Shown: positions 1-12,925 of the stretch, one piece after another
Layout: every line of letters begins with the position of its first letter
Numbering within the stretch: position 1 is the stretch's first letter
Origin: Welwitschia mirabilis
Taxonomy: Eukaryota; Gnetophyta; Gnetopsida; Welwitschiales
DNA: 64,000 nt
Direction: 5' to 3'
NCBI GenBank assembly: GCA_051453625.1
Contig: JBOZIK010000001.1
Location: forward strand, 261,501,193-261,565,192
Notes under the pieces: model-generated
Database searches by the model: none
Seen by the model: the letters and a program-made list of their open reading frames with translations, nothing else
Told to the model about the DNA's origin: nothing
Made by a program: the position numbers and the translations under genes

Positions 1-3000
1 GTCAACATTATGCCCTTCCACATTTGTCAATTACTTAGGTTGGAAAGTAGAATTTAGCCTATAAGGATTGTATTAGAATTAGTAGATACATCAATTAAGA
101 AACCTTTAGACATGATTAAAGGTTTTGTGATTCAAATAGAAGAAGCATTATACCCTATTAATATGGTTATGATTAAAGTTAAATGTAACGATGGTTATTC
201 ATTATTTCTAGGTAGAGCTTTTTGTGCAATAGTAAATTATATTAGAGATACCAAAACAGGAATAATGGAATGTTATTCAGGGAATAAAAAGTTCATAATA
301 AAAGTGTTTAATACTATTAAAAAAATTAGGTGATAATTTAAATATTGAAGAAGAGATTAAATCAAGTTTAGTTCTACAACATTATCCACCTGAATAAAGA
401 TGATCAATTCTTTATGAGCCATGTTTATTTGATGATCAACGTGAAGTAGATAAATTAAAAGCTTTTGATGATGATTAGCTTGATTTTAACCACTTAGAAA
501 CTAATTCTTTTAATTAAGAGAGTAGAAAGACTGAATTCGTTAATAGTGTAAAAGTTCAAGATTTGATCAAAACTAAGATTTCTTATTTTGAGGATGGTCA
601 TCCACTCCTGTTGTTAAGATGACAGTCTGAGATAACAATGAATTTTCATGAAAATTTAATAGAAAATAAAAATATGAATTTAAATTTGAATCTGAAACCT
701 TTACCTGGTGGACTAACATATATCTTTTTGTGCAAGGATCAGAACAAACCTTTGATAATAAGCGAAAATCTATTCCCTTAATAAGAATCAAGCTTAATAT
801 TATTTTTGAAATCTAAGGTAAATGAATTACTTGAAATCATAAATATTTAACATCCATTCCTACCTCAATTGTTAAACATAAAATCTTTCTTGAGGATAAT
901 ACAAAACCTATTAGGAAACCTCAACATAGACTTAATCTAGCCCTTCATAAACTTGTAAAAGATGAAATCATTAAATTAATAGATGTTGTAATTAATTACA
1001 CTATAGCTAATAGAGAGTGAATTAGCCCTTTAATGATAGTAGCTAAGAAAGATGGAAAATAGAGGATGTGTATTGATTTTAAAAAATTAAATGGAGTAGC
1101 TAAAAAAGATCATTGTCCTTTGCCTTATCTTACTTAGATACTTAATAGAATAAATGGACATGGTTTTTATTATTTTCTTCATGAATACATAGTTACAATC
1201 AAGTTAGTATTACTAGTAAGGATCAGGCTAAAACTACTTTCACTTTACTGTTTGGTATTTTTGCTTTTAGATAGATGCCTTTTGGACTTTGCAATACTCC
1301 TTTTACTTTTAAATGTGCAATGATGGGTATCTTTTCTAATATGTTCGAGGATTCAATAGAAATATTTATGGATGAATTCTTTATATATGGGAAAATCTTT
1401 AAGCAAATCTTAGAAAGACTAGAGAAAGTCCTTGATAAATGCATTTCTAATGGCCTATATTTGAGTTGGAATAAAAGTTTATTTTTAGTTAATAGTTGAA
1501 TTGTTTTAGGTCATATTATTTCAAAATAAGTAATTAGTATGGACCTTAAAAATATTTGTATTATTTAAAACCTAACTCCCCCAACTAATGTAAAATAAGT
1601 TTAATCCTTTCTTAGTCATTATAGTTTTTTATCATCAGTTTATTTAAGATTATGCAAAATTTATAAACCTCTTTACTCATTACTTAAAAAAAAGATAAAT
1701 TTGATCAGAATGAATCTTATTAGCTTTCTTTTAATAAAATTAAATATAAACTCTCTTATGATCCTATTGTAATGGTACCTAATTGGGAAAAAGATTTTGA
1801 GTTAACCTATAATACTAGTAATTTTTCCATGGATGGGGTACTTGATCAAAAATATGAAAATGATTTTAAGGTTATGTCTTATCATATTAAAAGTATATCT
1901 AAAACTCAAATGAATTATACTACTACAGAGAAAGAAATGTTTGCAATTATCTTTTTCCTTGATGTGCTGAGATATTCTCTTTTAGGATTTTATACAAATG
2001 TTTATTTTGACCATGCTGCAATTTGATACCTTATGATTGAAAAAGATTCAAGTGCTAGATTAATTAGATGAATCCTCCACATTCAAGAATTCAATTGGAC
2101 CATCATTGATAAAGTAAAAAGGCATAATAGTATTGTTAATCATTTATTTCATCTTTATTTCCCTCTTGATGATATTTTAATTGATGGTTCTTTTTTGGAT
2201 GAACAACATTTTGCTATATCTTCTACTCATCCTCCTCTTTGATATGCTAATATTGTTAATTACCTTGTTGTTATGAAAAAATCATATCATTAAATTTATA
2301 ATCAAAGAAAATCCTTTCTTTATAAAATAGATAATTATGAATGGATAGAGTTAAATCTTTATCGCAGGTGTAAAGACCAAATTATGTAGAAATGTATGTC
2401 TGATTGGAAAAAATATGTCATCCTTCATCTTGTCATGGTGGTGTTTGTGGAGGTTATTTTAGTGGATAGAAAATCACTATAAAAATTCTTCACTCTGGTT
2501 TTTATTGGTCCACTCTTTTTCAAGATTCTTTTGATCTTGCTATAAGATGTAATTCTTATTAGTGGTATGATAGTGTTATTCATGCTTAATAGATGCCCCT
2601 TAAATCCATTATTGAATGTGAACCTTTTGATTATTAGGGAATTAATTAAATAGTCCCTATTAACCTACCTTCAATAATAAGAATTATATTTTAGTGACTA
2701 TCAATTATGTTACTAAATGAATTAAAGCTATTTCTACTTTTATGAAGGATGATCATATTATTTGTGCTTTTCTTGGTACTCATATTTTTTAATGTTTTAA
2801 TTTTTCTAGGATTATCATTAGTGACCAGGGAACTCATTTTATAAATCAACTTTTTAGGAAACTTCTTTTATTCATTGGAATAGAACATAGAGTATCTTGT
2901 GCTTATCATCCACATACCAATGGTTAAGCTAAAAATGCAAATAGAGAAATTAATAAAAGGGTAAAAATTTGTCTCTTTTAATAAGAAATTTTGGGCTTTT

Positions 3001-3465
3001 AAGCTTAACGATGTTCTTTGGACTTATCGTACTACTTGGTATAATTCTCTTGGTTTTTCACCTTATGAAATTATATATGGAAAAGTTTGTATTTTGCCTA
3101 TGGATATGTGTTAAAACTCTTATCATGATTCCCATTAACTTAATCTTATAGAACTTTATGAAAATTTGTCTTACTATACTACTTAATTAACGTAATCATG
3201 TTATACATTATCAATTAATTCATAAAGCCCAAATTAAGTTCAAACATAATAGAAATTTAATTCATAAAAATTTTAAACCTAATAAAATTATCTTTTCATA
3301 TAATACTAGAGTACATATTTTAAATAATAAGTTGACCTCTAAATGATTAGGTTCCTATCTTATAGAAAAAGTGCATTCTAATGGCTCTATTAAGATTTTC
3401 AACTTAGAAACTAAGAAGATTCAGAAAGTTAATGGACAAAGGTTGAAACTATAAAAAACATCTTT
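1..3465 (+). pseudogene. gypsy pol pseudogene: protease-RT-RNase H-integrase
   Basis: Polyprotein that would mature Gag, copy RNA to DNA and integrate it. Visible in order: C-terminal aspartic protease part (about 1-335, with FLGRAF where the family has LGRPF); RT (about 930-1670, with KKDGK, RMCIDFKKLN, HCPLPYL, MPFGLCNTPFTF and IEIFMDEF where the catalytic motif normally reads VFMDDF); RNase H (about 1770-2170, with DHAAI and ARLIR); integrase zinc finger (about 2400-2590); integrase core (about 2690-2960, ISDQGTHF, CAYHPHTNG, NREIN); C-terminal integrase with YRTT, SPYEIIYGK and a final VNGQRLKL near 3450. Stops and frameshifts occur throughout, many at former Gln or Trp codons, for example TAG at 1272-1274 before MPFGL. 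The second catalytic Asp of RT reads Glu. Clearly non-functional. Confidence 0.88.
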
Positions 3466-5680
3466 TGATGTAATCTTAAATATGATAAAAGAACTTATTT
3501 TAGAGGTTTTCCTTAATAAGGAGAAATTTCATCATATCATTGTCTGAACTCTTTCTTAGCTTATTCCTTTAATTGATGTTATGATGTCCTTTAATCATCT
3601 TTTAAACTTGATTTATGTGTTGCTTTATAAAGTTTTCACAAGTAGTATTCATATTTGGGAATTTTATAGTAATAATATTGGATTTCCCCAATCTTGTGAC
3701 ATTCCCATGTGCCTTAGATATTATTTTTTTTAATGATGTGAGATCTTTGATTCTTTAATAGTATTCTTTTCTGCCTTTCATCTCATTTATTCACCTTTTC
3801 CTTTTTGAGTATATGATTATGTGGAATTATTTTTAAAAAAAGGAAAAAAGAGAAATAATTATCATGATCTATTATATTTATTCTTAAAAAATACATGACC
3901 ACCATGATGTCCTACCATACTAGGATAAATATTTTTGAAAGGAACCTTTATCACTGTAGGAGCTATAGGAACTTTACTAGGGGGTTAGTTGGCTATGCTT
4001 TATGCGTTTTTACTTCTCTAATTGTGGTTGCACTCCCTTAATTATAAAAATATTATATTGCACTTTAAAGCTATGGAATTAGTGGTATTCTTGATGTTAT
4101 CAGAGGAATTGCTTGTTTCCTAGACTTTTAGTATTTCCATATGATCATTCCACTTTTGACGATTTAAGTTTATTTTGAGGTGTGAGTAAGTGGATTCATT
4201 TTTGAGTGGCTTTTTATCTTATCATTAATTATTCTAAGCACTTAATTTTTTTGGTATCATCATAAGCATTGCCTTTTTTAGTGGAACTTTATAGAGTTAA
4301 TACATTTTGTCATGAATTTGTACTTAGGTGGACTTTATGATGTCTTCCATGGAGGTTTGCTACATTAGAATTTAGGATAGATAAGCAATTTTCTTCATGT
4401 TTCCTGTATCCATTTTCATTATGATTTTATTTGGGTTTTTAGTTTTTTATTTTAAATCCATTTTCACATTTTCTCATCTTCACATAGGAGCTTATCATTT
4501 AGTATTTTCTTTGTTATTCATTCATGACATATCATTTTCTTATAACATTTGAATTAAATAAATAGCCTTATATGCTTTTCTTTATTTTTTTAGTTTGTTA
4601 TTTTAAAGTATTTTCTACATTTTCTCATTTTCACATAAGACCTTATCATTTAATAGTTTCCTTCTTGTTCATTCATAACACATCATTTTCTTATAACATT
4701 TGTATTAAATAGATAATTTTATATGCATCATAGTTTTTATGAGATTTCTTGTATTTTTTGATGTTCTATGCTTCATCTTATTTAATTTTTAGTTTGAGTA
4801 CATTTATTTAATCTTTCTTTTCATGCTTCAATCTAGTTAGTATGTTTTTGTCAGTCTTATTTTTTAGTTATTTTGATTTTTTTCTACTTCATCCTAATTT
4901 ATCATGACTTTTCATCATTCCTTATTTTTCTAAACTTTCTAATACATTCTGATACCTTAATGATAATATCTAAGCCTAACTTACTTAGCAAACATTTTGA
5001 TTTTTGAGAAAGTTTTTGAAATCCCATCACTGGTTGTCTAGATAGTATAAGTGGATGATAGTTGATTTTTTTAAATAATTATCCTAAGGCTATTATCTGG
5101 ATAATGTGATTGGATAACAGTGTAATAAAGCTATGGATCAAACCCTTTTCCTTCATTTTTTCTTCATTTATTTATTATTTCCACTCATTCCTTTGAGAGA
5201 CGATAGTCCCTCTAGTTCCTGCTAATGTACTAGATATTGTTCCTATAGAATTTTTTTATAGATTCTCTAGATTTTTGTAATTTTAAAAAAAGAGGTATGT
5301 TTTTATCTCCCTTATCTTTTTCAATTTTTTTCTTATTTCTCAGCCTTTTAACACATAGTTTTCATGTATGTTGATTAGTTTTTCATTATCTTCATTTAAG
5401 AACTTATGGATTTGATTTTCTTACATATTTTGAAAGATATGATAGATTATACATTTTACAAGATAAACTTAAGTTTTTACCTTTCACACTCGATTTCTCG
5501 TAAATTACCAGTTAAAACATAGTGGTCCTTTAGGGTAAATTGATCAATTTAACATGTTTTAGATTTCTACTAATTAGATTTTTCATTTGAGCACTTTGAA
5601 TTTTTACTTTATGTGGTGCCCACTTAAAAAACTATTTTTATACTTTTCACGCATTTTTTTTCTTCTTATGATTAAGTAAT
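3466..5680 (+). other. gypsy post-pol non-coding region
   Basis: Very AT-rich stretch after the integrase stop with no reading frame I recognise. It belongs to the element because much of it is repeated, in the same order, at about 9120-10990 in copy B; for example the block at 3940-3995 matches 9720-9775. Two similar segments also occur inside it (about 4440-4560 and 4580-4700, both with an 'ATTTTCTCAT..TCACATA' core), so it carries an internal imperfect duplication. No promoter or ORF can be supported. Confidence 0.5.
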
Positions 5681-6960
5681 ATGGTATGTATTGACATTTT
5701 TAGAGGGACCAAGATGTATTTTATAATTTTTGACATCTTTTTTGATTTTGAGGATCGTTTTGAGCATTTACAAAACATATTTAACTATGTCCATTATATC
5801 GCGCATAACATGTCTACATATTTTTTACTGAGTAGGCCCCAAACACATAGAGCTAGACAGGCTTGGGCTGTGGTTGAGGCTATAGAGTAGGAGTAGATCC
5901 ATTAATACAACCACAGGTAGAGTGCGTGAATCCTATGCATCCCTTGCCTTAACATAGATGATCGCTTATTATTTAGACTGTTGTCATCCATGTCGAGAGA
6001 TACTTCAGAGATTTTATAAGCTAGTTAAAATTAGAGGTTGATCATAGGTTCACCTATTTATAGCTCTACTGGATTTTAGATGCACATGAGACATACTATG
6101 TTTTAGAGACTAGGGCATTCTATGAGACCATGCACATGGAGTAACACCATAATTCTCATGGTCACCTAGTGAATATGATTGTAGCTTTAATATAGGACCA
6201 CAAGATCATATTTCTTCCAAATTACATTATAGTAGTTATAGATCTGGTGATATTAGAAGTCTACATATACATTCTACTTGTTGGATAAAGGAATGCCATA
6301 CATATGGCACAATAGTGGATATTTTAGTAGACTTACCATTAGATAGGGTGTTCTTGTGATACAATTAACCCTTTCCTATAGAGTTTTATATAAAAGGATA
6401 ATTCGCAATATTAACTCATCATTTCATGATAGTTATGCCATGATAACACATCTTTAGATATTGGCAACATTTAGGTAGGGTAAGAAAATGAACTTGCCTA
6501 CTTTTATATGAAGGAGACTTAGGTCCATGGTTAAGGCACAATAACTACAAAGTCTAAAATATCCATGCCTCCTCTTAACCATACTTCAATGGTTCAGGAT
6601 ACTAGAGCCCATGAGTGAGTAACACCTTACTCACATCTAAACTTTAGCTCGCTATATCAAGATAGGTAGAAAGACCTCAATTTTAGAGACCTGTGGCTGA
6701 AACATCATTATAGCAGATTTAGACCCTCCTAAAAGAGACCATTAAGACCAAAAGGAGATTTGTTAATAGAGGTATCTCAATGCTTAATCAAAGGATCCAA
6801 ACACTTGAGCAAAGAATCCAGATAGTTTAGAAATAGTTGGTTGATTTATGTTAGCACATTTTATCTATCATGTAGAGTGTGATAGTAGATCTACCAAAGT
6901 ATTTTTAAGTACAAGGAGATGAGATAGTCTAATCTATCTCTACATCATTGGATATCCGTT
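5681..6960 (+). pseudogene. degraded second ORF region of the gypsy element
   Basis: After the pol spacer, the three + frames switch between runs of plausible protein broken by TAG/TGA/TAA. A 69-codon open start at 5681 is followed by fragments through about 6900. Near 6760-6850 a fragment reads with a Leu/Ile heptad pattern (LNQRIQTLEQRIQ), typical of a coiled coil. Athila/Tat-type elements often carry an extra ORF after pol (the ATHILA ORF-1 or envelope-like group); this position fits, but I cannot match the residues to a specific family. The equivalent stretch is missing from copy B, which joins sequence like 5790 to sequence like 7200. Function unknown. Confidence 0.35.
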
Positions 6961-7542
6961 TCCCTATGGCTTTTAGCATCTTGCTTTTTCTTTTCCTTTA
7001 CTTGAGCCTACTGTACATTCTAAGTTTATTATGAGACACTGAGGGAGTGATTTATGTTTTATTTTATATCTTCCCCTCTATATACTTTTTGTACTTAAAA
7101 CTCATGCTTATTACATACAAATGTCTTATTTTAAGTTTTAGCATGATGTACTTTTCTTTGATTTTCATGCTTATCTATTTTTTCAGATTTCATGATCAGG
7201 ATAAATTATGCTTTTCATGATTATTTTTCTCTTTTAGTGTACATTTTAGTGGGAGGCTATTAACTATTAATGTATTTATTAATTAATTATTTAAAAAATT
7301 TTATCACATGTTTCTATTTTTTAAGAATAATTTTTAAGCTTGTCATCTGCCATATCATCCAGACGACCATCTAGATGATGGTATGGCTAGTATCTTATAT
7401 GGGTGAAACATTTAGTTTTCCATTTTTAACAATTCATTATATATCTTTAGAATTTCTAAAAAAATTTTCTAAGATAATTAGTTTGCAATCCTAATTAACT
7501 GTTTGGTTTTCTTAGGAACTAATAAGGCTAAGTGTGAGGGCT
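6961..7542 (+). other. gypsy 3' untranslated spacer
   Basis: AT-rich sequence between the second ORF remnant and the LTR-like block. It ends with a purine-rich run (GTGAGGGC at about 7531-7541) just before TGTTATGC, a plausible polypurine tract next to an LTR start. The matching place in copy B is GAGGAGC before TGTTGTG (about 11626-11642). No coding sequence seen. Confidence 0.35.
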
Positions 7543-8855
7543 ATGTTATGCTACTAACTTGTATGTTATGCTACTAACTTGTATTTTAAGATGAAAGATA
7601 CAAAAACATGCAATTTTCATTACATTTTACAGCATTTAAGGTAGTTAAAAATATCTCCTATCTGAAGTGAAATTCTTATATAATACATGAAGAACTATTA
7701 AAAATCCTATTATCCACCTTATCATCTAGGCTACCTTATAGATGACAGAATACTTAAGCTAATAAGTATATTGAATGAAATCAATATAGTAATAATATGG
7801 AATTCTTATGAGGTGGCATCACCTCCTGTATCATCTGAATGACTAGCAAGACAACATCTAAAATAAAACTTCATCAAACTTCACCTAACCTTGGCCATTT
7901 CCCTCTTAGTTTCTTATGTAGTTGTTAAGGTTTTTCCTATGCTAGTTAGTCTTGTTTGTTTATGAGTTTATTTTTATGTAAAAATATTAACTTTGCCATC
8001 AACTCCTACATGTTTTTATTTGCATAGGAAATTCTCATGACAGGAGATCAAAATGCTAGAGATTCATTTATTATAGTTGTATAGAGACATCTTACCTGTT
8101 GTTGGGCTACGCATCCTTCATTAAGATGCTTCTACTTTATAACATAGATGTTGGTTTGAATCTAATTTAAATACCTATATTCTATTTTCATATGCTTATT
8201 TTATGAATATCACTTATAGTTTATGTGTCTTCTGATTCTTTGATAACTTCTTTAGTGATATAGATTATTTTCATATGCTTATTTTATGCATATTCTTTAT
8301 AGTTTATGTTTTTTATAATCCTGTGATAGCTTCTTTAGTGATATATATTATGAGGGAAACTTTGTTAAGATTGAGAATTATTAATTTAGGTGCATTATAT
8401 TTCTTTTCTAAATTAACTTTGCGTAGTTTTATATTCTGTTTGACATACCTAATAGCTTAAGTTGATCTTGATCTAGTGATGACATTTCTTGATTGATCTA
8501 GGATATATAAGGTTGATCTCTGTGACAAGTTGATTTGGTAATCAGATAGAAATTGCACTTAGATTAGATTTTCATTCATTTGCATAAGTGTGTTACATTA
8601 TCATTTACTACATTGTTCTTTATTTTTTCTATAAGGATATGTAAGTGTTTCGTTTTTGAAATCAATTCTCACTCTTCTTGCCTACACCTTTAATGAAAAT
8701 ATGAAATTTGAGTCACTTCCATCTATATTAGTGTATTATGTTATGCAAAATTTATATTTATTTATGAATGATAGGATCTTCTTAAAAGGATAGCGTTTGC
8801 ACAAATACATACTACAATAATACCTTTTATGTTTTATCAATTGATTAATATTTGA
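7543..8855 (+). repeat. LTR-like block of gypsy copy A
   Basis: Starts with TGTTATGCTACT after a purine-rich run and is collinear with 11636-12925: matching islands include 8036-8065 with 12203-12230, 8490-8560 with 12565-12635, and 8800-8850 with 12875-12925. The two copies are strongly diverged, with many insertions. A 19-bp direct repeat of the start (TATGTTATGCTACTAACTTG) lies at about 7541-7580. A second short duplication is visible around 8190-8300 (ATTTTCATATGCTTATTTTATG occurs twice). The block is taken as the 3' LTR of copy A; the outer boundary is approximate. Confidence 0.45.
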
Positions 8856-9465
8856 TTTAGTCCTTATTTTTTTAAGAAAGTGAAATGTCCTAAGATCATA
8901 GCTTTTGGAAATAAATGTTTCTTTTTCTTTATTTTCAATAAAGTATTAAATAGTGTTTAGGATTTGAATAAAACTTGTTTTTAATTTTCTTTAAATTTTT
9001 CTTTTTGATTTTATGTTGTTATGTTTTTCCTTAATTTTAACAAAAAAGTTAACCTCTTAATGGTTAGATTCTTATCCTTTAAAGAAAGTACATTTTTAAT
9101 GGCTTAGTTAGGATTTTTGATTTAAACACTAGGCAGATTCAAAAGAAATGAACTAAGGTTACAAATCTATTAATTATTAAAATATCTTAAACATAATAGA
9201 AGTAATTGTTTTGAAAGTCATTCTGCCATTGTCTTATTTCTTTCTTAGCTAATTCTTTTGGTGGATATTATGCTATCACTTGAATATCTTGAACTTAACT
9301 TATGTTTTAGTTTATGAAGTCACTATGATTAGTAATGTTTACTTGGACATTAAAGTAATAATATTGGATTCACCCAACCTTAAGACATTCAAATGTCTAA
9401 AAACCTTATTTCGAATGAAGATGCTTTGATTTTTTGTATTTTCTCTCAATGATAAGAGTCTTTAG

Positions 9466-9565
9466 NNNNNNNNNNNNNNNNNNNNNNNNNNNNNNNNNNN
9501 NNNNNNNNNNNNNNNNNNNNNNNNNNNNNNNNNNNNNNNNNNNNNNNNNNNNNNNNNNNNNNNNN
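9466..9565. other. assembly gap (100 N)
   Basis: Run of 100 N inside gypsy copy B. CTTTAG is present on both sides, too short to prove a false join. The round length suggests a placeholder, not a measured size. Confidence 0.95.
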
Positions 9566-11635
9566 CTTTAGTTTTTTAGGGGTGTCCTTTTCTTATCTTT
9601 TCAAGTGTATGCCATGTGGGATTTATATTAAATAAGTATAGTTTAAAAAAAAACCATGATATATTGTATTTATCTTAAATACATGATTATCATGATGTTA
9701 TACTACATTAGTTAAATTTTCCTGAAAGGAACCTTTGGAAGTTTTAGTATCTATGGGAACTCCACTAGAGGGTTAGTTGATTATGCTTCATGGGTTCCTA
9801 CTTCTTTGATTGTGATTTCACTTCCCTTATTATGGATTAAAAGAAAATACTTTAAAGATACAGAATCAGTGGTGTTCTTGGTTTGATCAAAGGCATTGAT
9901 TATTTCCTAGACTCATTGTGCTTATAGTATTTTCACATCATCATTTTAATTTTGAGGATTTGATTTTATTTTGGAGTGTGAATAGGGAAGTCCATTTTCG
10001 AGTATCTTTTGTTCTTATCATTCATTATTTGATAACATTAGTTACTTAGCATTGTTATAATCACTACCTATTCAAGTGGTACTTTATAAATTTTTTACAT
10101 AATGTCATGTATCATTAATCAACTTATTTTATGATTACTTTTAAGGGGGCTTACTAGGTTTCAATTTAAGTTAGGTACAACATCTTCTTCATGTTCCTTA
10201 GTTGTTCATTTCCATTTTGTTTTTGTTAGTTGTCCATGCCTGTTTTATTTTCCTTAGTTATTTTAGTTGGTATTTCATAGTCATTTTCATCTATTTTTCA
10301 TTATACATACTTAGAACTTGATCAGTTATTAGTCTTATTATTGTTTTTTTTTCAATCAACTTTTTTTATAGGAGCTAGTTTTATTTTGTAAGTAAATGTT
10401 CCTTTAGGTTATGAGGATAATTTAGACAATTTGTTTTAGCATCTTTTTGAGTTTAGTTCTTTAATTTTTGTTTTGTGTGGTAATGCATCTAATAATTATG
10501 AGTTCATGGTACATTTTAGAATCTTTATTATCTTAATGCATTATAAGTTTACCTCCTTTATCATGCCTTGATTTATCATGATTCTTAGTCATTTCCCATC
10601 TTTTGAACTCTATGATACCTTTTTGAAACCTTCATAATACTATTTAAGCTTTACTTATTTTGCTAATACTTCAAATTTTTTTGATCCTTTGCAAAGCCAT
10701 GTCATCCACCTAGACTTCTAGATAACTAAGCGGATGATGCACAGATATTTACTGAGGTGCATCATCTTTATATTTCATCTTTTTTTCCCTATTTATAACA
10801 TTTTTTTCATGCATAAAATACTACTTCTAGTCTCACCTATTTTTCTTACTTGCTCTTAACTTATGTTTTCATCTTTTTCTTTCTTACATTAATGTAATAC
10901 GAGACATATTGATTCATCTATAAGGGGACAAGATTATATTTTGAAATATTTGTAGCAAAAATTTTAATTTTTTGAGGTTCATTTTTACATTTTCATGAGA
11001 TATATATGTAATGTACTAGTCCGACTTTGATTTTCTATTATTTGAATGAGATGCGTTATTAGTATTATTTAGTAAAAAATGTACTAAATAGTAAAATACT
11101 TGCAATTTGTTTTTCTTGCAGGAATGATACAAGCAATTCATAAGACTATGGATGAAGGAAATAATATTTTGATTGATTACTTTTAATATATTTTCCCTTA
11201 TAAATTATACTTAAAAACTAAATTTTTGATCTATGCATATTATTTTTTGAGTTATTACTTTTTCTAATGACACATGCATGTCACTTATTGAAGCTGCTAA
11301 GGTTATATCTTATGATGATTTTATTTGTCATGATAATCAATCTCTACCTTTTTTGATGTAATGAATGTTTTAAGTTTAAATCTAATGCAAAAGTAAGTTC
11401 TTTGATTTTACAGGTTGATTTTTAAATGCTGATCATCTTCATAATCCTCTAGATGACATATAGATAATAGCATGATTATAAAATTATCTACCAAGGTAAA
11501 AATTTTAGTTTATTACATGAGATTTATGAACTTCATTTACATATCCCTATTTATTATTTATCTTAGTAAATTTAGGTCGTAATTATAGTTGTTCTTCAAA
11601 TTTATCAGAGATTGATAGGGCTAACTGAGGAGCTA

Positions 11636-12925
11636 TGTTGTGATGACAAATTGTATTTTTTTAATGGGGTATTTTAAGTAGTTTTATAGGACATTTAGAT
11701 AGGTTTAAAAAAAATTTATGATTACAAATAGTCAAGAAGAAAACCACAAAAATACATAATTACTGGTACATTTGAAGGAGATTTTAACAAATTAAAATAC
11801 TTTACATTTTAAGGAGAATGATCTACAAAGTCAAATTTACTTGACAAAAAATCATTAAAAAGCCTATCGTCCCCTCCATCATCTAATGATAAAATAGGAT
11901 GACAACACTTACAAGATAATTAGGATGTTGAGAAGACTAAGATGCATGCTGATGTGGATGTCTATTAATATGGCATCATCTCCTCCATCGTTTGTACAAT
12001 ACATAGGATGATTAAGAAATTTTAGTTAATGTACTAAATTCCATCAAACATCTATAATGTGTCATGCATTCTCTTATGCATTGGTTATGGTTTTATTGCA
12101 TCTATTAGGGTTTACTATTTTAGACTATACAGTTGTAAATAAATACCACATTTACCCTTGACTTTAATTTTATCTTCTTTAGTATAAAAATTCTCATTAT
12201 AGGAGATCAAAGGGTAGAAGGTCTATCTATTAGTTTTATAGAGAAATCTTCCTTGGTGTTGATCTATGTCTTCTTTATTAAGGTGATGCTTCTTTGTAAC
12301 AGGATGTTGGTTCGAGTTTTAATGAAAATATTTCTTTAGTTTATATTCTTGTGTATCTCCCTTATGGTTTATATTGGTTATGATTTCATAATAGCTTTAT
12401 AATTAATATAGGTTATGAAAATAAACCTTTATCAAGGTTGAAATTATTAGTTTAGGATCCAGATTACATTGCATTTTATATTTCATATCATAATATTGCA
12501 TGTTCTCTATATTTTATTTGATGTACTTGATTGCCTAGGCTAGTTTTGGTTAGTGATAGTTTTCTTAATTGATCTAAGTTATACAAGACTGATCTTAGTG
12601 ATAGAGATTTGGTAGTCAGATAGATACTGCATTTAGAGTAGTTTTCATTTTTCATTACATAGATTGTTTATTTTATTATCTTGTGATTTTCATTTAGAAC
12701 CATAAAAAGGAAAATTCAAAACTATTTCATTCAAAATTAATTTTCTTTCTTCTTATCTAGTACCTTTAACATATTATAATAATTAGGTTTAATGTCGTCT
12801 ATGTAAGTGTGTTGTGTTTGTGCATATATTTGTGATTGACAAGATTTACCTAAGGATGTAATATTTGCATAAATATGCACCACAACAATGCTTTTTCTAT
12901 AAGCAATACCCTATCAATTAAACAT
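11636..12925 (+). repeat. LTR-like block of gypsy copy B
   Basis: Starts TGTTGTGATGAC after GAGGAGC, and is collinear with 7543-8855. Near the right end it contains GCACCACAACA (about 12879-12889), the kind of CA-ending sequence found at LTR ends, but similarity with copy A continues a little beyond it, so the exact end is unclear. No primer binding site follows, as expected for a 3' LTR. Confidence 0.45.

Larger units (their letters stand above)
1..8855 (+). mobile_element. Ty3/gypsy LTR retrotransposon, Athila-like, 3' portion (copy A)
   Basis: A decayed gypsy element enters from the left edge. Order along + is protease end, reverse transcriptase, RNase H, integrase, a long post-pol region with a second degraded ORF, then an LTR-like block. 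The RT-RNase H-integrase order is the Ty3/gypsy order, and the long post-pol spacer with a second ORF is known from Athila/Tat elements. Gag, the 5' LTR and most of the protease lie outside the window. The right limit is set where similarity with copy B (9036-12925) fades. No target duplication could be identified. Family placement is inference from motif wording; gypsy itself is secure. Confidence 0.85.
9036..12925 (+). mobile_element. Ty3/gypsy 3' portion, internally deleted tandem copy B
   Basis: Begins with a remnant of the integrase C-terminus (about 9045-9170, similar to 3325-3460), then repeats the post-pol spacer, skips the second ORF region, and ends in an LTR-like block. Collinear similarity with copy A runs for nearly 4 kb. 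Protease, RT, RNase H and most of integrase are absent. The arrangement (internal, LTR, internal, LTR) is what unequal recombination between LTRs followed by deletion would give; two independent insertions are the alternative. A 100-N gap lies at 9466-9565. Confidence 0.6.
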
